Assembly (NCBI RefSeq): GCF_030403505.1
Contig: NZ_JAUEMJ010000001.1
Span: 241,844-305,843, forward strand
Direction of reading: 5' to 3'
From: Glycomyces tritici
Lineage (GTDB): Bacteria; Actinomycetota; Actinomycetes; Mycobacteriales; Micromonosporaceae
DNA: 64,000 bases
The notes beneath the pieces were generated by a model that saw nothing but the letters and a program-made list of their open reading frames with translations, had not been told where the DNA came from and ran no database searches. Position 1 is the first letter of the stretch, and each line of letters starts with the position of its first letter. Position numbers and translations under genes: made by a program. This document shows positions 24,427-33,686 of the stretch, piece by piece.

Positions 24427-25220
24427 AGCGGCGCCTGGAACGGGTGGCGATCGCCGCGCTGATCGCGGTGCCGGTCGGCCTCGCGCTGCTCGGCCCGGTC
24501 CTGGTCCACCTCGCGGACGCGGAGCGGCGGCAGCCGTTCGACGCCGCGGCGCCCTGGCCGGGCACCGACTACCTGGGCGCCCCCGTCCTGGCGGGGCTCT
24601 TCGAGGGCGGATGGAGCATCATCCTCACCGCGCTCGCCGCCACCCTGGCCGCGTACGCGGCAGGCGTCCCGCTCGGGGTCCTGGCCGCGTCCACCCGGCG
24701 CCGCTGGCTCGACGAACTGCTCATGCGCCCCTTCGACCTGCTGCTGGCCATCCCCTCGCTGCTGCTGATGCTGCTGCTGGCCTCGATCGCCCCGCCGACG
24801 GCGTGGATGCTCGTCGCCATCGTCGCCGTCGTCAACCTCCCCGACGTCGCCCGCATCGTCCGGGCGGCGGCGCTCGAGGCGGCGCACCGCCCCGCGGTGG
24901 AGGCGATGTGGCTGCAAGGCGAGGGGTGGTGGCGGATCGCCGCGGGGTACACGGTCCGCTCGATCCTGCCGACCCTCGCCGCCGACGCCGGGGTGCGCCT
25001 GGTCGGCGCGTTCTACCTGGTCGCCGCCGCGAGCTTCCTGGGCGTCGGCGCCGGCCCCGAGTCCGGCGACTGGGCGGTCATGGTCGACGTCAACCGCGGC
25101 GGCATCTTCCTGTCCCCCTGGGGGGTCGTCCTGCCCGCGGTCCTGCTCGTCTCGCTCTCGGTAGGCCTGAACCTGCTGTTCGACCGGCTCCTGTCGCGAA
25201 CGCGAACGGCACGCACATGA
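24423..25220 (+). CDS. ABC transporter permease (DppC/CntC type)
   Basis: 265 aa, the second permease. It has a short N-terminal helix, then FDLLLAIPSLLLMLLLA and a degenerate EAA loop EAAHRPAVEAMWLQGEGWWRIAAGYTVRSILPTL. The GTG start lies within the stop of the previous gene. The protein is somewhat shorter than usual DppC. It precedes the fused ATPase by 11 bp. Confidence 0.88.
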   Translation: MKRRLERVAIAALIAVPVGLALLGPVLVHLADAERRQPFDAAAPWPGTDYLGAPVLAGLFEGGWSIILTALAATLAAYAAGVPLGVLAASTRRRWLDELLMRPFDLLLAIPSLLLMLLLASIAPPTAWMLVAIVAVVNLPDVARIVRAAALEAAHRPAVEAMWLQGEGWWRIAAGYTVRSILPTLAADAGVRLVGAFYLVAAASFLGVGAGPESGDWAVMVDVNRGGIFLSPWGVVLPAVLLVSLSVGLNLLFDRLLSRTRTART

Positions 25221-25231
25221 AGGAGGAGCCG

Positions 25232-26701
25232 ATGGGCGAACGCATCGTGCACGTGAGCGACCTGCACGTCCGAGCCGGCGGGAACACCCTGCTCGACGGC
25301 GTGGGGTTCGACGTGGCCGCCGGACGGATGCTGGCCGTCGTCGGCGCCTCCGGCAGCGGCAAGACCACCACCGCCTCCGCACTCCTGGGCGCACTGCGGC
25401 CGGGCGCGGACGCGACCGGCACCGTCGAAGTCGGCGGCGTCGACGCACTGCGGTGCGCGCCGGGCGCACTGCCCGCGGCGTACCTGCCGCAGCACCCGGC
25501 GGCCGTCCTGAACCCCGTGCGGCGCATCGGCGGCGTGCTCACCGACATCGCCCGGGCCTCCGGCGGCGGCGAGGTGCGGGCGCGGGTGGCCGACGCGATG
25601 CACCGCGCGGGCCTGGACGATCCGGCCCTGCTGCGGCGCTTCCACCACCAGCTCTCCGGCGGGCAGCAGCAGCGTCTCGTTCTGGCCCAGGCGTTCCTGT
25701 GCGAAGCGCGGCTGCTCGTGGTCGACGAGCCCACCACCGGCCAGGACCTCGCCCACCGCGACCAGGTCGCGGCCGAGCTGCGCCTGGCGGTCGCGAACGG
25801 CCTGGCCGTCGTCCTCCTCAGCCACGACCTCGACCTCGTGGCCGCGATCAGCGACGAGACCGCCGTCCTCGAACGCGGCTCGATCGTCGAGCACGGGACG
25901 ACCGGAGCGGTCTTCGAGCGGCCCGCGCACGAGTACACGCGCCGCCTCCTCGCCGCGCGAACGGGTTCCGGCCCCCGGGTCGCCACGACGGGCGCACCGG
26001 CCCCGATCCGCATCGAGGGAACCGGCCTGACCGTCACCGCCGGGCGCGCCCGGACCCGCATCCTGGACGAGGTCGACTTCCATGTGCGAGCGGGCGAGTG
26101 CCTGGCGATCGTGGGGGCCTCCGGCAGCGGCAAGACCACGCTCGCCCGCTGCATCGCCGGACTCCAGCGGGCCGACGCCGGCAGCCTGGCACTCGACGGC
26201 GTACCGCTGTCACTGGGCGACCGCCGCCGCACCCGCGCCGAACGCGCGAAGGTGCAGTACGTCTTCCAGGACGCGCGCGGCGCCTTCGACGAGCACCGCG
26301 ACATCGTCTCCCAGGTCGCCCGAACGGCGATCAGACTGCGCGCCTTGACGACACGCGAAGCCCGCGCAGAGGCCGAACGGCTCTTGGACGAGGTGGGACT
26401 CACCACCGCGACCGCCTCCCGCCGCCGCGACCGGCTCTCCGGCGGCCAGCTCCAGCGGGCCGCCCTCGCCCGCGCGCTTGCGGCCCGACCGGACGTCCTC
26501 ATCTGCGACGAGATCACCTCGGGACTCGACGCGATCACCCAGCGCGGCATCCTCGACCTCTTGGACGAGCTCATGGCCCGCACCGGCGTGAGCCTGCTCC
26601 TGATCACCCACGAGCCGGCGGTCGCCGACCGCCTGGCCGACCGCACCCTGCGGCTCGCACAGGGCCGCGCAGCGCACCGGTCGGTGCCGTCGCCGCAGTG
26701 A
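25232..26701 (+). CDS. Fused double ABC ATPase (DppD-DppF / CntD-CntF type)
   Basis: 489 aa with two complete nucleotide-binding domains in one chain. Each has a Walker A GASGSGKTT (about residues 38 and 293), a signature (LSGGQQQR and LSGGQLQR) and a Walker B (LLVVDEPTTGQDL and VLICDEITSGLD). Most family-5 importers use two separate ATPases; here they are fused. The ATG at 25232 follows AAGGAGG. It completes an importer of one binding protein, two permeases and one dual ATPase. Confidence 0.92.
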   Translation: MGERIVHVSDLHVRAGGNTLLDGVGFDVAAGRMLAVVGASGSGKTTTASALLGALRPGADATGTVEVGGVDALRCAPGALPAAYLPQHPAAVLNPVRRIGGVLTDIARASGGGEVRARVADAMHRAGLDDPALLRRFHHQLSGGQQQRLVLAQAFLCEARLLVVDEPTTGQDLAHRDQVAAELRLAVANGLAVVLLSHDLDLVAAISDETAVLERGSIVEHGTTGAVFERPAHEYTRRLLAARTGSGPRVATTGAPAPIRIEGTGLTVTAGRARTRILDEVDFHVRAGECLAIVGASGSGKTTLARCIAGLQRADAGSLALDGVPLSLGDRRRTRAERAKVQYVFQDARGAFDEHRDIVSQVARTAIRLRALTTREARAEAERLLDEVGLTTATASRRRDRLSGGQLQRAALARALAARPDVLICDEITSGLDAITQRGILDLLDELMARTGVSLLLITHEPAVADRLADRTLRLAQGRAAHRSVPSPQ

Positions 26702-26899
26702 CAATGAGGACGTTCCCAAGGCCTATGGCAACGGGACTGACGGGAACGGGGAAAACGCGATGCATCGGGCTGCGGGGCTCAGCGCCGCCGCGAATCCGTG
26801 GACTCCGAGTCGCAGTGACCGGCAACGGATCGAATGCGAATGGAATGGTGTCGGCGCGGGCCCGAAATCCGGGCCCCGACCGACATGAACGTTGAATGG
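26702..26899. other. Non-coding gap after the ABC operon
   Basis: About 200 bp between the convergent ABC operon and tRNA cluster. The only structure I see is a hairpin GGGCCCG-AAATC-CGGGCCC (26858-26876) inside a longer imperfect dyad, a likely terminator for the tRNA cluster read from the minus strand. Confidence 0.5.
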
Positions 26900-26970
26900 A
26901 GGTGGGTACGGGATTCGAACCCGTGTGCACGGCTTTGCAGGCCGTTACCTAACCACTCGGACAACCCACC
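26900..26970 (-). tRNA. tRNA-Cys(GCA)
   Basis: 71-nt cloverleaf with acceptor GGTGGGT/ACCCACC, anticodon loop CTGCAAA (GCA) and T-arm ACGGG-TTCGAAT-CCCGT. Discriminator U, as expected for Cys. Last gene of the Gly-Val-Cys cluster; CCA is not encoded. Confidence 0.95.
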
Positions 26971-26980
26971 CTGACGCGAA

Positions 26981-27007
26981 AGGCCCAAGCCTTGTGAACC
27001 TGGGCCT
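26981..27007 (-). terminator. Hairpin between tRNA-Val and tRNA-Cys
   Basis: AGGCCCA/TGGGCCT stem with a 13-nt loop, followed on the minus strand by TTTCG. It may be a weak terminator or a processing signal within the tRNA cluster. Confidence 0.4.
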
Positions 27008-27017
27008 CTCGCTTCGG

Positions 27018-27089
27018 TGGACGATACTGGGATTGAACCAGTGACCTCTCCCGTGTCAGGGGAGTGCTCTCCCGCTGAGCTAATCGTCC
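27018..27089 (-). tRNA. tRNA-Val(GAC)
   Basis: 72-nt cloverleaf with acceptor GGACGAT/ATCGTCC, discriminator A, D-arm GCTC-AGCGGGA-GAGC, anticodon loop CTGACAC (GAC) and T-arm CACTGG-TTCAATC-CCAGT. Middle gene of the cluster. Confidence 0.95.
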
Positions 27090-27113
27090 GGGATAGCGCT
27101 CTTTCGAGCTCCG

Positions 27114-27186
27114 AGCGGACGACCGGGATCGAACCGGCGACCTACACCTTGGCAAGGTGTCGCGCTACCAACTGCGCTACGTCCGC
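27114..27186 (-). tRNA. tRNA-Gly(GCC), cluster copy
   Basis: 73 nt, the same sequence as the ordinary copy at 9814-9886 and without the 25-nt insertion. First gene of the minus-strand Gly-Val-Cys cluster. Its presence means the cell has at least two intact tRNA-Gly(GCC) genes regardless of what happens to the insertion-bearing copies. Confidence 0.95.
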
Positions 27187-27322
27187 ATGTCATTTCCAGG
27201 GGCTTTTTCGTTCCCCCGGCGACGGGATAGAACTTTACCCAATGCCCGACCGAGCGTCCACCGGGGGGTCGGGGCTTCCGGCTTCGAGCCATGTTGTCGC
27301 AGCGCTCTGGCAGAATCCTCCC

Positions 27323-29668
27323 GTGGCTCAAGCTATCGATCAACGCATCGCCGAGGAACTCTCGGTCGGCGCCCATCAAGTCCGCTCGGCCGTCGCGCTT
27401 CTCGACGACGGCTCCACCGTCCCGTTCATCGCCCGGTACCGAAAAGAGGCCACCGGGGGCCTCTCCGACGAGCAGCTGCGCGCCCTCGAAGAGCGCCTCG
27501 GCTACCTGCGCGAGCTGGAGACCCGCCGCAAAGGGGTGCTCGAATCGATCAATGAGCAGGGAAAACTCACCGATGCGCTCGCCGCGCAGATCGACGCCGC
27601 CGACACCAAGGCCCGGCTCGAGGACCTCTACGCGCCTTTCAAGGTGAAGCGCCGCACGAAAGCGCAGATCGCTCGCGAAGCGGGCCTCGAACCGCTCGCG
27701 GAACTGCTTTTGAGTGATCCCTCACAGGACCCCGAAACCGCGGCCGCCGCGTACGTCGACGCCGCGAAAGAGGTCCCGGACGCGGCCGCCGCGCTCGCCG
27801 GGGCCCGCGCGATCCTCACCGAGCGGTTCAGCGAGGACGCCGACCTCATCGGCTCCCTGCGCGAACGCATGTGGCAGCGGGGCCGGCTGGTCTCGCGGGT
27901 CCGCGACGGGGCCGAGGAGAAGGGCGCGAAGTTCTCCGACTACTTCGACTTCTCGGAGACGTTCACCACGCTGCCCTCCCACCGGGTGCTCGCGCTCATG
28001 CGCGGCGAGAAGGAGGAGGCGCTCTCGCTCGCCCTGGAGCCCGGTGAGTCCGAGGTGGACGGGGCCGACTGCGAGGCCGTGATCGCCGCGAAGTTCGGGA
28101 TCCGGAACGACGGGCGGCCCGCCGACGCGTGGCTCGCCAAGACCGTCTCGTGGGCGTGGCGCACGCGCATCCTCGTCAAGCTGGGCGTGGACCTGCGGAT
28201 GCGGCTGTGGCAGCTCGCCGAGGACGAGGCCGTGAAGGTCTTCGCCGCCAATCTGAAGGACCTGCTGCTCGCGGCCCCGGCCGGGCCGAAGACCGTGATG
28301 GGCCTGGACCCGGGCTTCCGCACCGGCGTCAAGGTCGCCGTGGTCGACCCCACGGGCAAGGTGCTCGACGCGACCGCGATCATGCCGCACCAGCCCCAGA
28401 ACCGCTGGGACGCTTCGCTGGCGACGCTGGGCGCGCTGGTGGAGAAGCACGGGGTGCAGCTCATCGCGATCGGCAACGGCACCGCTTCGCGCGAGACCGA
28501 CCGCCTCGCGGCCGACCTCATCAAGGCCGTGAACGGCACCCGTGAGCTGGCCAAGATCGTCGTCTCCGAGGCCGGGGCCTCGATCTACTCGGCGTCGGCG
28601 TACGCGACGAAGGAGCTCCCGGGCATGGACGTGTCCCTGCGCGGGGCCGTCTCGATCGCGCGGCGGCTCCAGGACCCGCTCGCGGAGCTGGTGAAGATCG
28701 AGCCGAAGCACATCGGCGTCGGCCAGTACCAGCACGACCTGACTGAGTCCAAACTCACCAGATCCCTTGAGGCCGTTGTGGAGGACGCGGTGAACGCGGT
28801 CGGCGTGGACCTGAACACCGCCTCCGTCCCGCTGCTCTCGCAGGTGTCGGGGCTCTCGGAGAGCGTGGCCGCGAACATCGTGTCGTACCGCGACGAGCAC
28901 GGCCGCTTCGCCGACCGCAAGGCGCTCCTGAGCGTGCCGCGCTTGGGCCCCAAGGCCTTCGAGCAGGCCGCCGGGTTCCTCCGGGTCGCCGGCGGGACCA
29001 ACCCGCTCGACGCCTCGGCCGTGCACCCCGAGGCCTACCCGGTGGTCGAGCGCATCCTCGCCGCCACCGGCGCCCCGATCGGCGGGCTCCTGGGCGACGC
29101 GAAGACCCTCCGCAAGCTCAAGCCCGGCGACTTCGCCGACGACCGCTTCGGCGTGCCCACGGTCTCGGACATCCTCGCCGAGCTCGAGAAGCCCGGCCGC
29201 GACCCGCGCCCCGAGTTCAAGGCGGCCACGTTCAAGGAGGGCGTGGAGAAGGTCTCGGACCTCAAGCCCGGGATGCTCCTCGAAGGGGCCGTGACGAACG
29301 TCGCGGCCTTCGGGGCGTTCGTCGACATCGGCGTCCACCAGGACGGCCTGGTGCACATCTCGGCGCTCGCCAACCGGTTCGTGTCGGACCCGCGCGAGAT
29401 CGTCAAGCCCGGCGACGTGGTCAAGGTGAAGGTGGTCTCGGTCGACCTCCAGCGCCAGCGCATCGCGCTCACCATGCGCCTGGACGACGAGGTGGAGGCC
29501 GGCGGCGGCGAGCCGCGCGGCGGCCAGCGCCAGGGCGGACAGCGCCAAGGCGGCGGAGGCAAGGGCGGCAAGGGAGGCGGACGGCAGCAGCCGCGCCAGC
29601 AGGGGCGTCAGGCCGCGCCGGAGAGCGCGATGGCCGAGGCGCTGCGACGCGCCGGGCTGACGAAGTAG
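27323..29668 (+). CDS. tex: Tex-family RNA-binding protein
   Basis: 781 aa, near the usual Tex length. Order: Tex N-terminal helical domain ([34 protein letters not shown]), YqgF/RNase H-like domain ([18 protein letters not shown]), helix-hairpin-helix repeats ([28 protein letters not shown]), and an S1 domain ([30 protein letters not shown]). A Gly/Gln/Arg-rich low-complexity tail ends the protein. Tex binds RNA or nucleic acid at the ribosome and is linked to transcription and stress; its exact role is unsettled. The GTG beginning [13 protein letters not shown] was chosen; the frame runs upstream over the tRNA genes. Confidence 0.94.
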   Translation: MAQAIDQRIAEELSVGAHQVRSAVALLDDGSTVPFIARYRKEATGGLSDEQLRALEERLGYLRELETRRKGVLESINEQGKLTDALAAQIDAADTKARLEDLYAPFKVKRRTKAQIAREAGLEPLAELLLSDPSQDPETAAAAYVDAAKEVPDAAAALAGARAILTERFSEDADLIGSLRERMWQRGRLVSRVRDGAEEKGAKFSDYFDFSETFTTLPSHRVLALMRGEKEEALSLALEPGESEVDGADCEAVIAAKFGIRNDGRPADAWLAKTVSWAWRTRILVKLGVDLRMRLWQLAEDEAVKVFAANLKDLLLAAPAGPKTVMGLDPGFRTGVKVAVVDPTGKVLDATAIMPHQPQNRWDASLATLGALVEKHGVQLIAIGNGTASRETDRLAADLIKAVNGTRELAKIVVSEAGASIYSASAYATKELPGMDVSLRGAVSIARRLQDPLAELVKIEPKHIGVGQYQHDLTESKLTRSLEAVVEDAVNAVGVDLNTASVPLLSQVSGLSESVAANIVSYRDEHGRFADRKALLSVPRLGPKAFEQAAGFLRVAGGTNPLDASAVHPEAYPVVERILAATGAPIGGLLGDAKTLRKLKPGDFADDRFGVPTVSDILAELEKPGRDPRPEFKAATFKEGVEKVSDLKPGMLLEGAVTNVAAFGAFVDIGVHQDGLVHISALANRFVSDPREIVKPGDVVKVKVVSVDLQRQRIALTMRLDDEVEAGGGEPRGGQRQGGQRQGGGGKGGKGGGRQQPRQQGRQAAPESAMAEALRRAGLTK

Positions 29669-29687
29669 CCGCTGACCGATCGGTTCC

Positions 29688-29717
29688 AGGAGCGCCCGGC
29701 CGCGGCCGGGCGCTCCT
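29688..29717 (+). terminator. Terminator of tex
   Basis: A 14-bp perfect stem AGGAGCGCCCGGCC and its complement with a 2-nt centre, then CTT, 20 bp after the stop. Confidence 0.75.
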
Positions 29718-29732
29718 CTTACGCTTGGAGGC

Positions 29733-30872
29733 GTGCTGCACCGCTTCTCGATCTCCCGGATGGACCTGCTCGTCGGGGCCGTCAACGCTGTGATCGTGCT
29801 GACCTGGACGCTCGCGCAGTGGGTGCTCCACGTGCGCGACACGCCCGGCCTCAACGAGGAACTGGCGTGGGTGATGATGTTCGTCTCCGTCGTGGCCCTG
29901 TTCTTCCGCAGTGCCTTCCCGTTCACGGTGGCGCTGGTGACGATGGTGTGCACGATCGTGTACTACCCGGCGTCGTCGACGGACGGGCCGATGCTCATGG
30001 CGTTCGTGATCGCCCTGTACACGCTGGCGGCGCTGGGTCGGATCTGCGCCGCGGGGGTGATCGCCGGGCTGGTGTTCCTAATCGTGGTGGTCTCGGAGTA
30101 CCTGGCGGACTTCGCGCACATGACCGCGTCCGAGACGCTCATGCTCAGCGGGTGGATCATCGCGGTCCCGGCGATCGGCGCGGTCGTGGCGCACTACCGG
30201 CGGTACCGTGCGGAGACCGAAGTGGCCCTTGCGGAGACGCAGAAGCGCAGTGTCGCCGAGGAGCGGCTGCGGATCGCGCGGGAGCTGCACGACGCGGTCG
30301 GGCACCACTTGTCGCTCATCAACGTGCAGACCTCGGCGGCACTGCGGAAGCTGCGCAAGGACCCGCTGTACCGGACCGAGGAGACGCTCCAGGTGATCGC
30401 GGAGACGAGCCACTCGTCGCTGCGGGAGCTGCGGGCGATGGTGGGGGTGCTGCGCGAGCCCGGGGAGGATTCGCCGACCGGGCCGGGGCCGAGCCTGGAG
30501 CAGCTGCCGCTGCTGGTCGACGCGGCGCGGGCGTCGGGACTCGAGGTGGACCTGCGCGTGGACGGCCGGGCGGCGCTGCCGGTGGCGGTGGACGCGGCGG
30601 CGTACCGGGTGGTGCAGGAGTCGCTGACGAACGTGCTGCGGCACGCGAAGGCGCAGCGGGTGCAGATCAAGGTGGTCACGGGGACGTCGACGCTGGCCGT
30701 CGCGGTGATCGACGACGGCGCGGGCGATGCCAAGGGCGCCAAGGGCGCGGGAAACGGGTTGACGGGTATGCGCGAGCGGGCCGAGAGCCTCGGCGGTACC
30801 TTCGACGCGGGGCCGCGCGATGACGGCGGCTTCTCGGTCGAGGCCACGTGGCCGCTGGAGGTTGACAGGTGA
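29733..30872 (+). CDS. NarL-type sensor histidine kinase
   Basis: 379 aa membrane kinase. About five hydrophobic helices fill residues 10-155. The HisKA_3 dimer helix has the phospho-acceptor RELHDAVGHHLSLI (His186), and the HATPase domain has VVQESLTNVLRHAKA (N-box), VIDDGAGD and GNGLTGMRERAESLGG. The extracellular part is tiny, so it probably senses membrane or cell-envelope state. GTG start; overlaps the response-regulator gene by 4 nt. Confidence 0.92.
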   Translation: MLHRFSISRMDLLVGAVNAVIVLTWTLAQWVLHVRDTPGLNEELAWVMMFVSVVALFFRSAFPFTVALVTMVCTIVYYPASSTDGPMLMAFVIALYTLAALGRICAAGVIAGLVFLIVVVSEYLADFAHMTASETLMLSGWIIAVPAIGAVVAHYRRYRAETEVALAETQKRSVAEERLRIARELHDAVGHHLSLINVQTSAALRKLRKDPLYRTEETLQVIAETSHSSLRELRAMVGVLREPGEDSPTGPGPSLEQLPLLVDAARASGLEVDLRVDGRAALPVAVDAAAYRVVQESLTNVLRHAKAQRVQIKVVTGTSTLAVAVIDDGAGDAKGAKGAGNGLTGMRERAESLGGTFDAGPRDDGGFSVEATWPLEVDR

Positions 30873-31543
30873 TCCGGGTGATGCTGGTGGACGACCAGCG
30901 GCTGGTGCGGGCGGGGTTCGCCTCGATCCTCGGCGACGAGGAGGACATCGAGCTGGTCGGCGAGGCGGGCGATGGGGCGGAGGCCCTGGAGCTGGCGCGG
31001 CGGCACCGCCCGGACGTGGTCCTCATGGACATCCGCATGCCCAATGTGGATGGCCTGGAGGCGACCGAGCGGATCGGCCGGGACCCCAAGCTCGACGGCG
31101 TCAAAGTGGTGATCCTGACGACCTTCGACGAGGACGACTACGTGTACCGGGCGCTGCGCGCGGGCGCGAGCGGGTTCCTCGTGAAGGACACCGACCCCGA
31201 CGAGCTGATCCACGCGATCCGGGTGGTGGCGGCGGGCGAGGCGCTCATCGCGCCGAGGGTGACGCGGCGGCTCATCGCGGAGTTCGCCGGGCGCGTGGCC
31301 CGGCCGGAGCCGAGCTCGAAGCTGAACGCGCTCACCGAGCGCGAGACCGAGGTGCTCAAGCTGGTGGCCACGGGCATGAGCAACGACGAGATCGCCAGGT
31401 CCCTGTTCCTCTCCCCCGCGACGGCGAAGACGCACGTCAGCCGCATCATGTCGAAGCTCTCCGCGCGAGACCGGGCGCAACTGGTCGTCACCGCGTACGA
31501 ATCGGGGCTCGTACGTCCTACCTGGACGGACGGCGAGGCTTAG
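30869..31543 (+). CDS. NarL/LuxR-type response regulator
   Basis: 224 aa: receiver domain with phospho-acceptor Asp54 (VVLMDIRMPNVDG), the acidic pair DD8-9 and FLVKD lysine, then a LuxR helix-turn-helix (LTERETEVLKLVATGMSNDEIARSLFLSPATAKTHVSRIMSKL). Partner of the upstream kinase. Its stop shares a TTAG tetranucleotide with the convergent gene. Targets unknown. Confidence 0.93.
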   Translation: MIRVMLVDDQRLVRAGFASILGDEEDIELVGEAGDGAEALELARRHRPDVVLMDIRMPNVDGLEATERIGRDPKLDGVKVVILTTFDEDDYVYRALRAGASGFLVKDTDPDELIHAIRVVAAGEALIAPRVTRRLIAEFAGRVARPEPSSKLNALTERETEVLKLVATGMSNDEIARSLFLSPATAKTHVSRIMSKLSARDRAQLVVTAYESGLVRPTWTDGEA

Positions 31544-32151
31544 CGGTCGCGGGGCTTCTTGAGGAAGTCCTCGTAGTCGGCGGCTTCGTCGGGATCGAAT
31601 CCGGCGAGCCGCCTGAGGAGCTCGGCCTCGGCCGAGCGGCTCTCGGCCGCATCGGGCGAGGCGGCCTGCCAGGAGAGGCGGTGGATCTCGCTTTCGCTGC
31701 CGGGGTCGAAGTCGACCAGGGTCTCGGCGAGGTCCACGACGTAGTTCGCCGGGCGGGCCAGCGGTGCGACCTCGCGGATCACGTCCTCGGGGGCGGCCTT
31801 GCCGCCGGAGCGGCGGTGCGCGAGGACGTCGGCGACCTTGACCGCACCCGCCAACACGATCGCTGCGGCGATGAGCCCGAGGAAGATCGCGGAACCGACC
31901 TCGAGCGGGGTCAGCAGGACCGCGGCCGTCGCACCGATCGCCGAGACGAGCGCGTACACCAGCATGCTCTCGGACCGGCGCATGAAGTCGTACCAGGGCG
32001 GTACGGGGCCGGCGAACCCGTCGAGGGCCCGGTCCAGCCGCGTGGCGGCCTCGTCCAGGCCCGCGGAGCGGTCGGGGGCGGTGATGATCGCCTTCTTGGT
32101 GCGCACGCCGCGCACGATCCAGGCGATGCCTTCGACGTAGGGCACGTTCAC
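31540..32151 (-). CDS. Membrane protein of unknown function
   Basis: 203 aa with two central hydrophobic helices (SMLVYALVSAIGATAAVLLTPLEV and AIFLGLIAAAIVLAGAVKVADVL) and acidic, charged soluble ends. I do not recognise a family. GTG start after AGGAAC. It lies between the two-component pair and the surface-protein gene. Confidence 0.75.
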   Translation of the reverse strand: MNVPYVEGIAWIVRGVRTKKAIITAPDRSAGLDEAATRLDRALDGFAGPVPPWYDFMRRSESMLVYALVSAIGATAAVLLTPLEVGSAIFLGLIAAAIVLAGAVKVADVLAHRRSGGKAAPEDVIREVAPLARPANYVVDLAETLVDFDPGSESEIHRLSWQAASPDAAESRSAEAELLRRLAGFDPDEAADYEDFLKKPRDR

Positions 32152-32186
32152 GAGGGGTTCCTGTCATGGGGCGGCGGGGGCAGGAG

Positions 32187-33424
32187 TCAGTCTATGCGGC
32201 ACCGTCCAGGCAGCACACGGCTCGGCCGGTCCGCCCGAAGGCGGACCGGCCGGTGCGATCGCTCCTCTTGTGAGCGTCGCCAGGCGAAGACCGCGAGCAT
32301 GGCGCCTCCGATGGCGAGCGTCAGGCCTGCGGCAATGATGAACATCAAGGCTCCGTTGCCAGTTTGGATCAGGCCAGTGCCGGTCCCGTTGTCGTCATCC
32401 AACGTCGTCGCTCCCGCACTCGGACGAGCGCTCGTCGCATCACCTGTGGACGGGCCGCCAGTGGTCGGTTGGTCCGTGGTGGGCTGGTCCGTGGTGGGCT
32501 GGTCCGTGGTGGGCTGGTCAGTCGTCGGCTGGTCCGTCGTGGGCTGATCCGTCGTCGGTTGGTCCGTGGTGGGTTGGTCCGTGGTGGGCTGGTCCGTCGT
32601 CGGCTGATCCGTCGTCGGCTGATCCGTCGTCGGCTGATCCGTCGTCGGCTGATCCGTGGTCGGACCACCGGTCGTGGTCGGAGGCACGTCCGGTGCGCAT
32701 TCCGGCGCAGTGATGTCGTTGGTGTCCATGGTGACCGCACCGGTCTGCGCGAGGGCGCGCCCTTCCAGATCTGCACCGGTGTTCATGGAGATCGATGCGG
32801 AGGCCATGATGTTTCCGACGAAGTCGCTGCCGGTCCCCAGGGTCGCCGAACTGCCGACCTGCCAGTAGACATTGCACGGGGAGGCGCCGTTGACGAAGAT
32901 GACGCTGCTGTTCGGAGCGGTGATGAGTGTGGATTCGATCTGGAAAATGAAGACCGCGTCCGGATTCGCTTGGAGATCGAGCGTCAACGTGCCGGTGACC
33001 TCCGCCGCGGCGACCCGGTAGATGCCGGCGGTCAGCACTTCACCGCCCAACTCGTTGTCCTCGATGGTGAACGGGGTCCGTCCGGCCGCGTCGTTGTAGG
33101 CGGTGGTGAGATCGCTCTTCGCTTGGAGGGCGACGTCGTCCGCCAGGTGGATCCCTGCCGGGACCATGGCCGCCGTGAAACCCGGAGCGGTACTGCCCGG
33201 GTGGACTCCGAGCTTCTGCTCCAGCGTGCTCGCGCCGGTGTTGGTGGCGGTCGAGCCCGCAAGCACCGAGAAGTTCCCGGCCGTCCCCAGACTACCGGGG
33301 TGGCTTGGGCTTGGGCGTCCTGCGGATTCCACATCATCCACGCAGCGAAAAGGCCTACGGCCGTAGTTACGGCGAGTAGAGAAGCGAGTCCCCGCCTACG
33401 CAATTTCCGCTGCCTTGTAGTCAT
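32187..33424 (-). pseudogene. Ice-binding-like (DUF3494) surface protein, frameshifted
   Basis: The signal-peptide ORF starts at ATG 33424 (after AAGGAGA): MTTRQRKLRRRGLASLL... through AQAQATPVV. The mature domain continues in another frame as LGTAGNFSVLAGSTATNTGASTLEQKLGVHPG, the classic DUF3494 start. One base appears missing at about 33290-33294. The DUF3494 beta-solenoid (about 200 aa) is followed by 13 TTDQP repeats, then LIQTG, a membrane helix and RRSQEE, a sorting-signal-like C-terminus with a non-standard LPxTG. These proteins are adhesins or ice-binding proteins. The shift may be a real lesion or a sequencing error. Confidence 0.8.
32463..32657 (-). repeat. 15-bp tandem repeat encoding PTTDQ
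   Basis: Thirteen in-frame 15-bp units encode the Thr/Pro/Asp/Gln-rich stalk of the surface protein. The third codon positions vary among units, so the array is old enough to have diverged or is under coding selection. Length polymorphism is likely. Confidence 0.9.
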
Positions 33425-33686
33425 TGGAATCTCCTTGTCTGCCGCCTCGCACCGAATTCGGCGTCAGAAGGGCGTTTGACTTGGGCGAAACGTGCAACAG
33501 CACGCAGTGACCACCCAATCACACTATGGAGTGACAAATTCATACTTTTGGCCCGGCGAAGGTCTGTCGGGTTTCCGATACGACCGGGGATGTACTTCCC
33601 GGGACGGGCCTGACCCAGGAGTGGTATGGCGATCACCGCTGCTGAGGCGATGCGGTGGAGCTGGACTGACGGCGAGGGTTGTCGGC

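Noticed and set aside
26858..26876. Attachment site or mobile element remnant beside tRNA genes
   Set aside because: No integrase, direct repeat of a tRNA end or composition shift is visible.
32463..32657. CRISPR or satellite DNA
   Set aside because: The 15-bp period stays in frame as PTTDQ within a surface protein.
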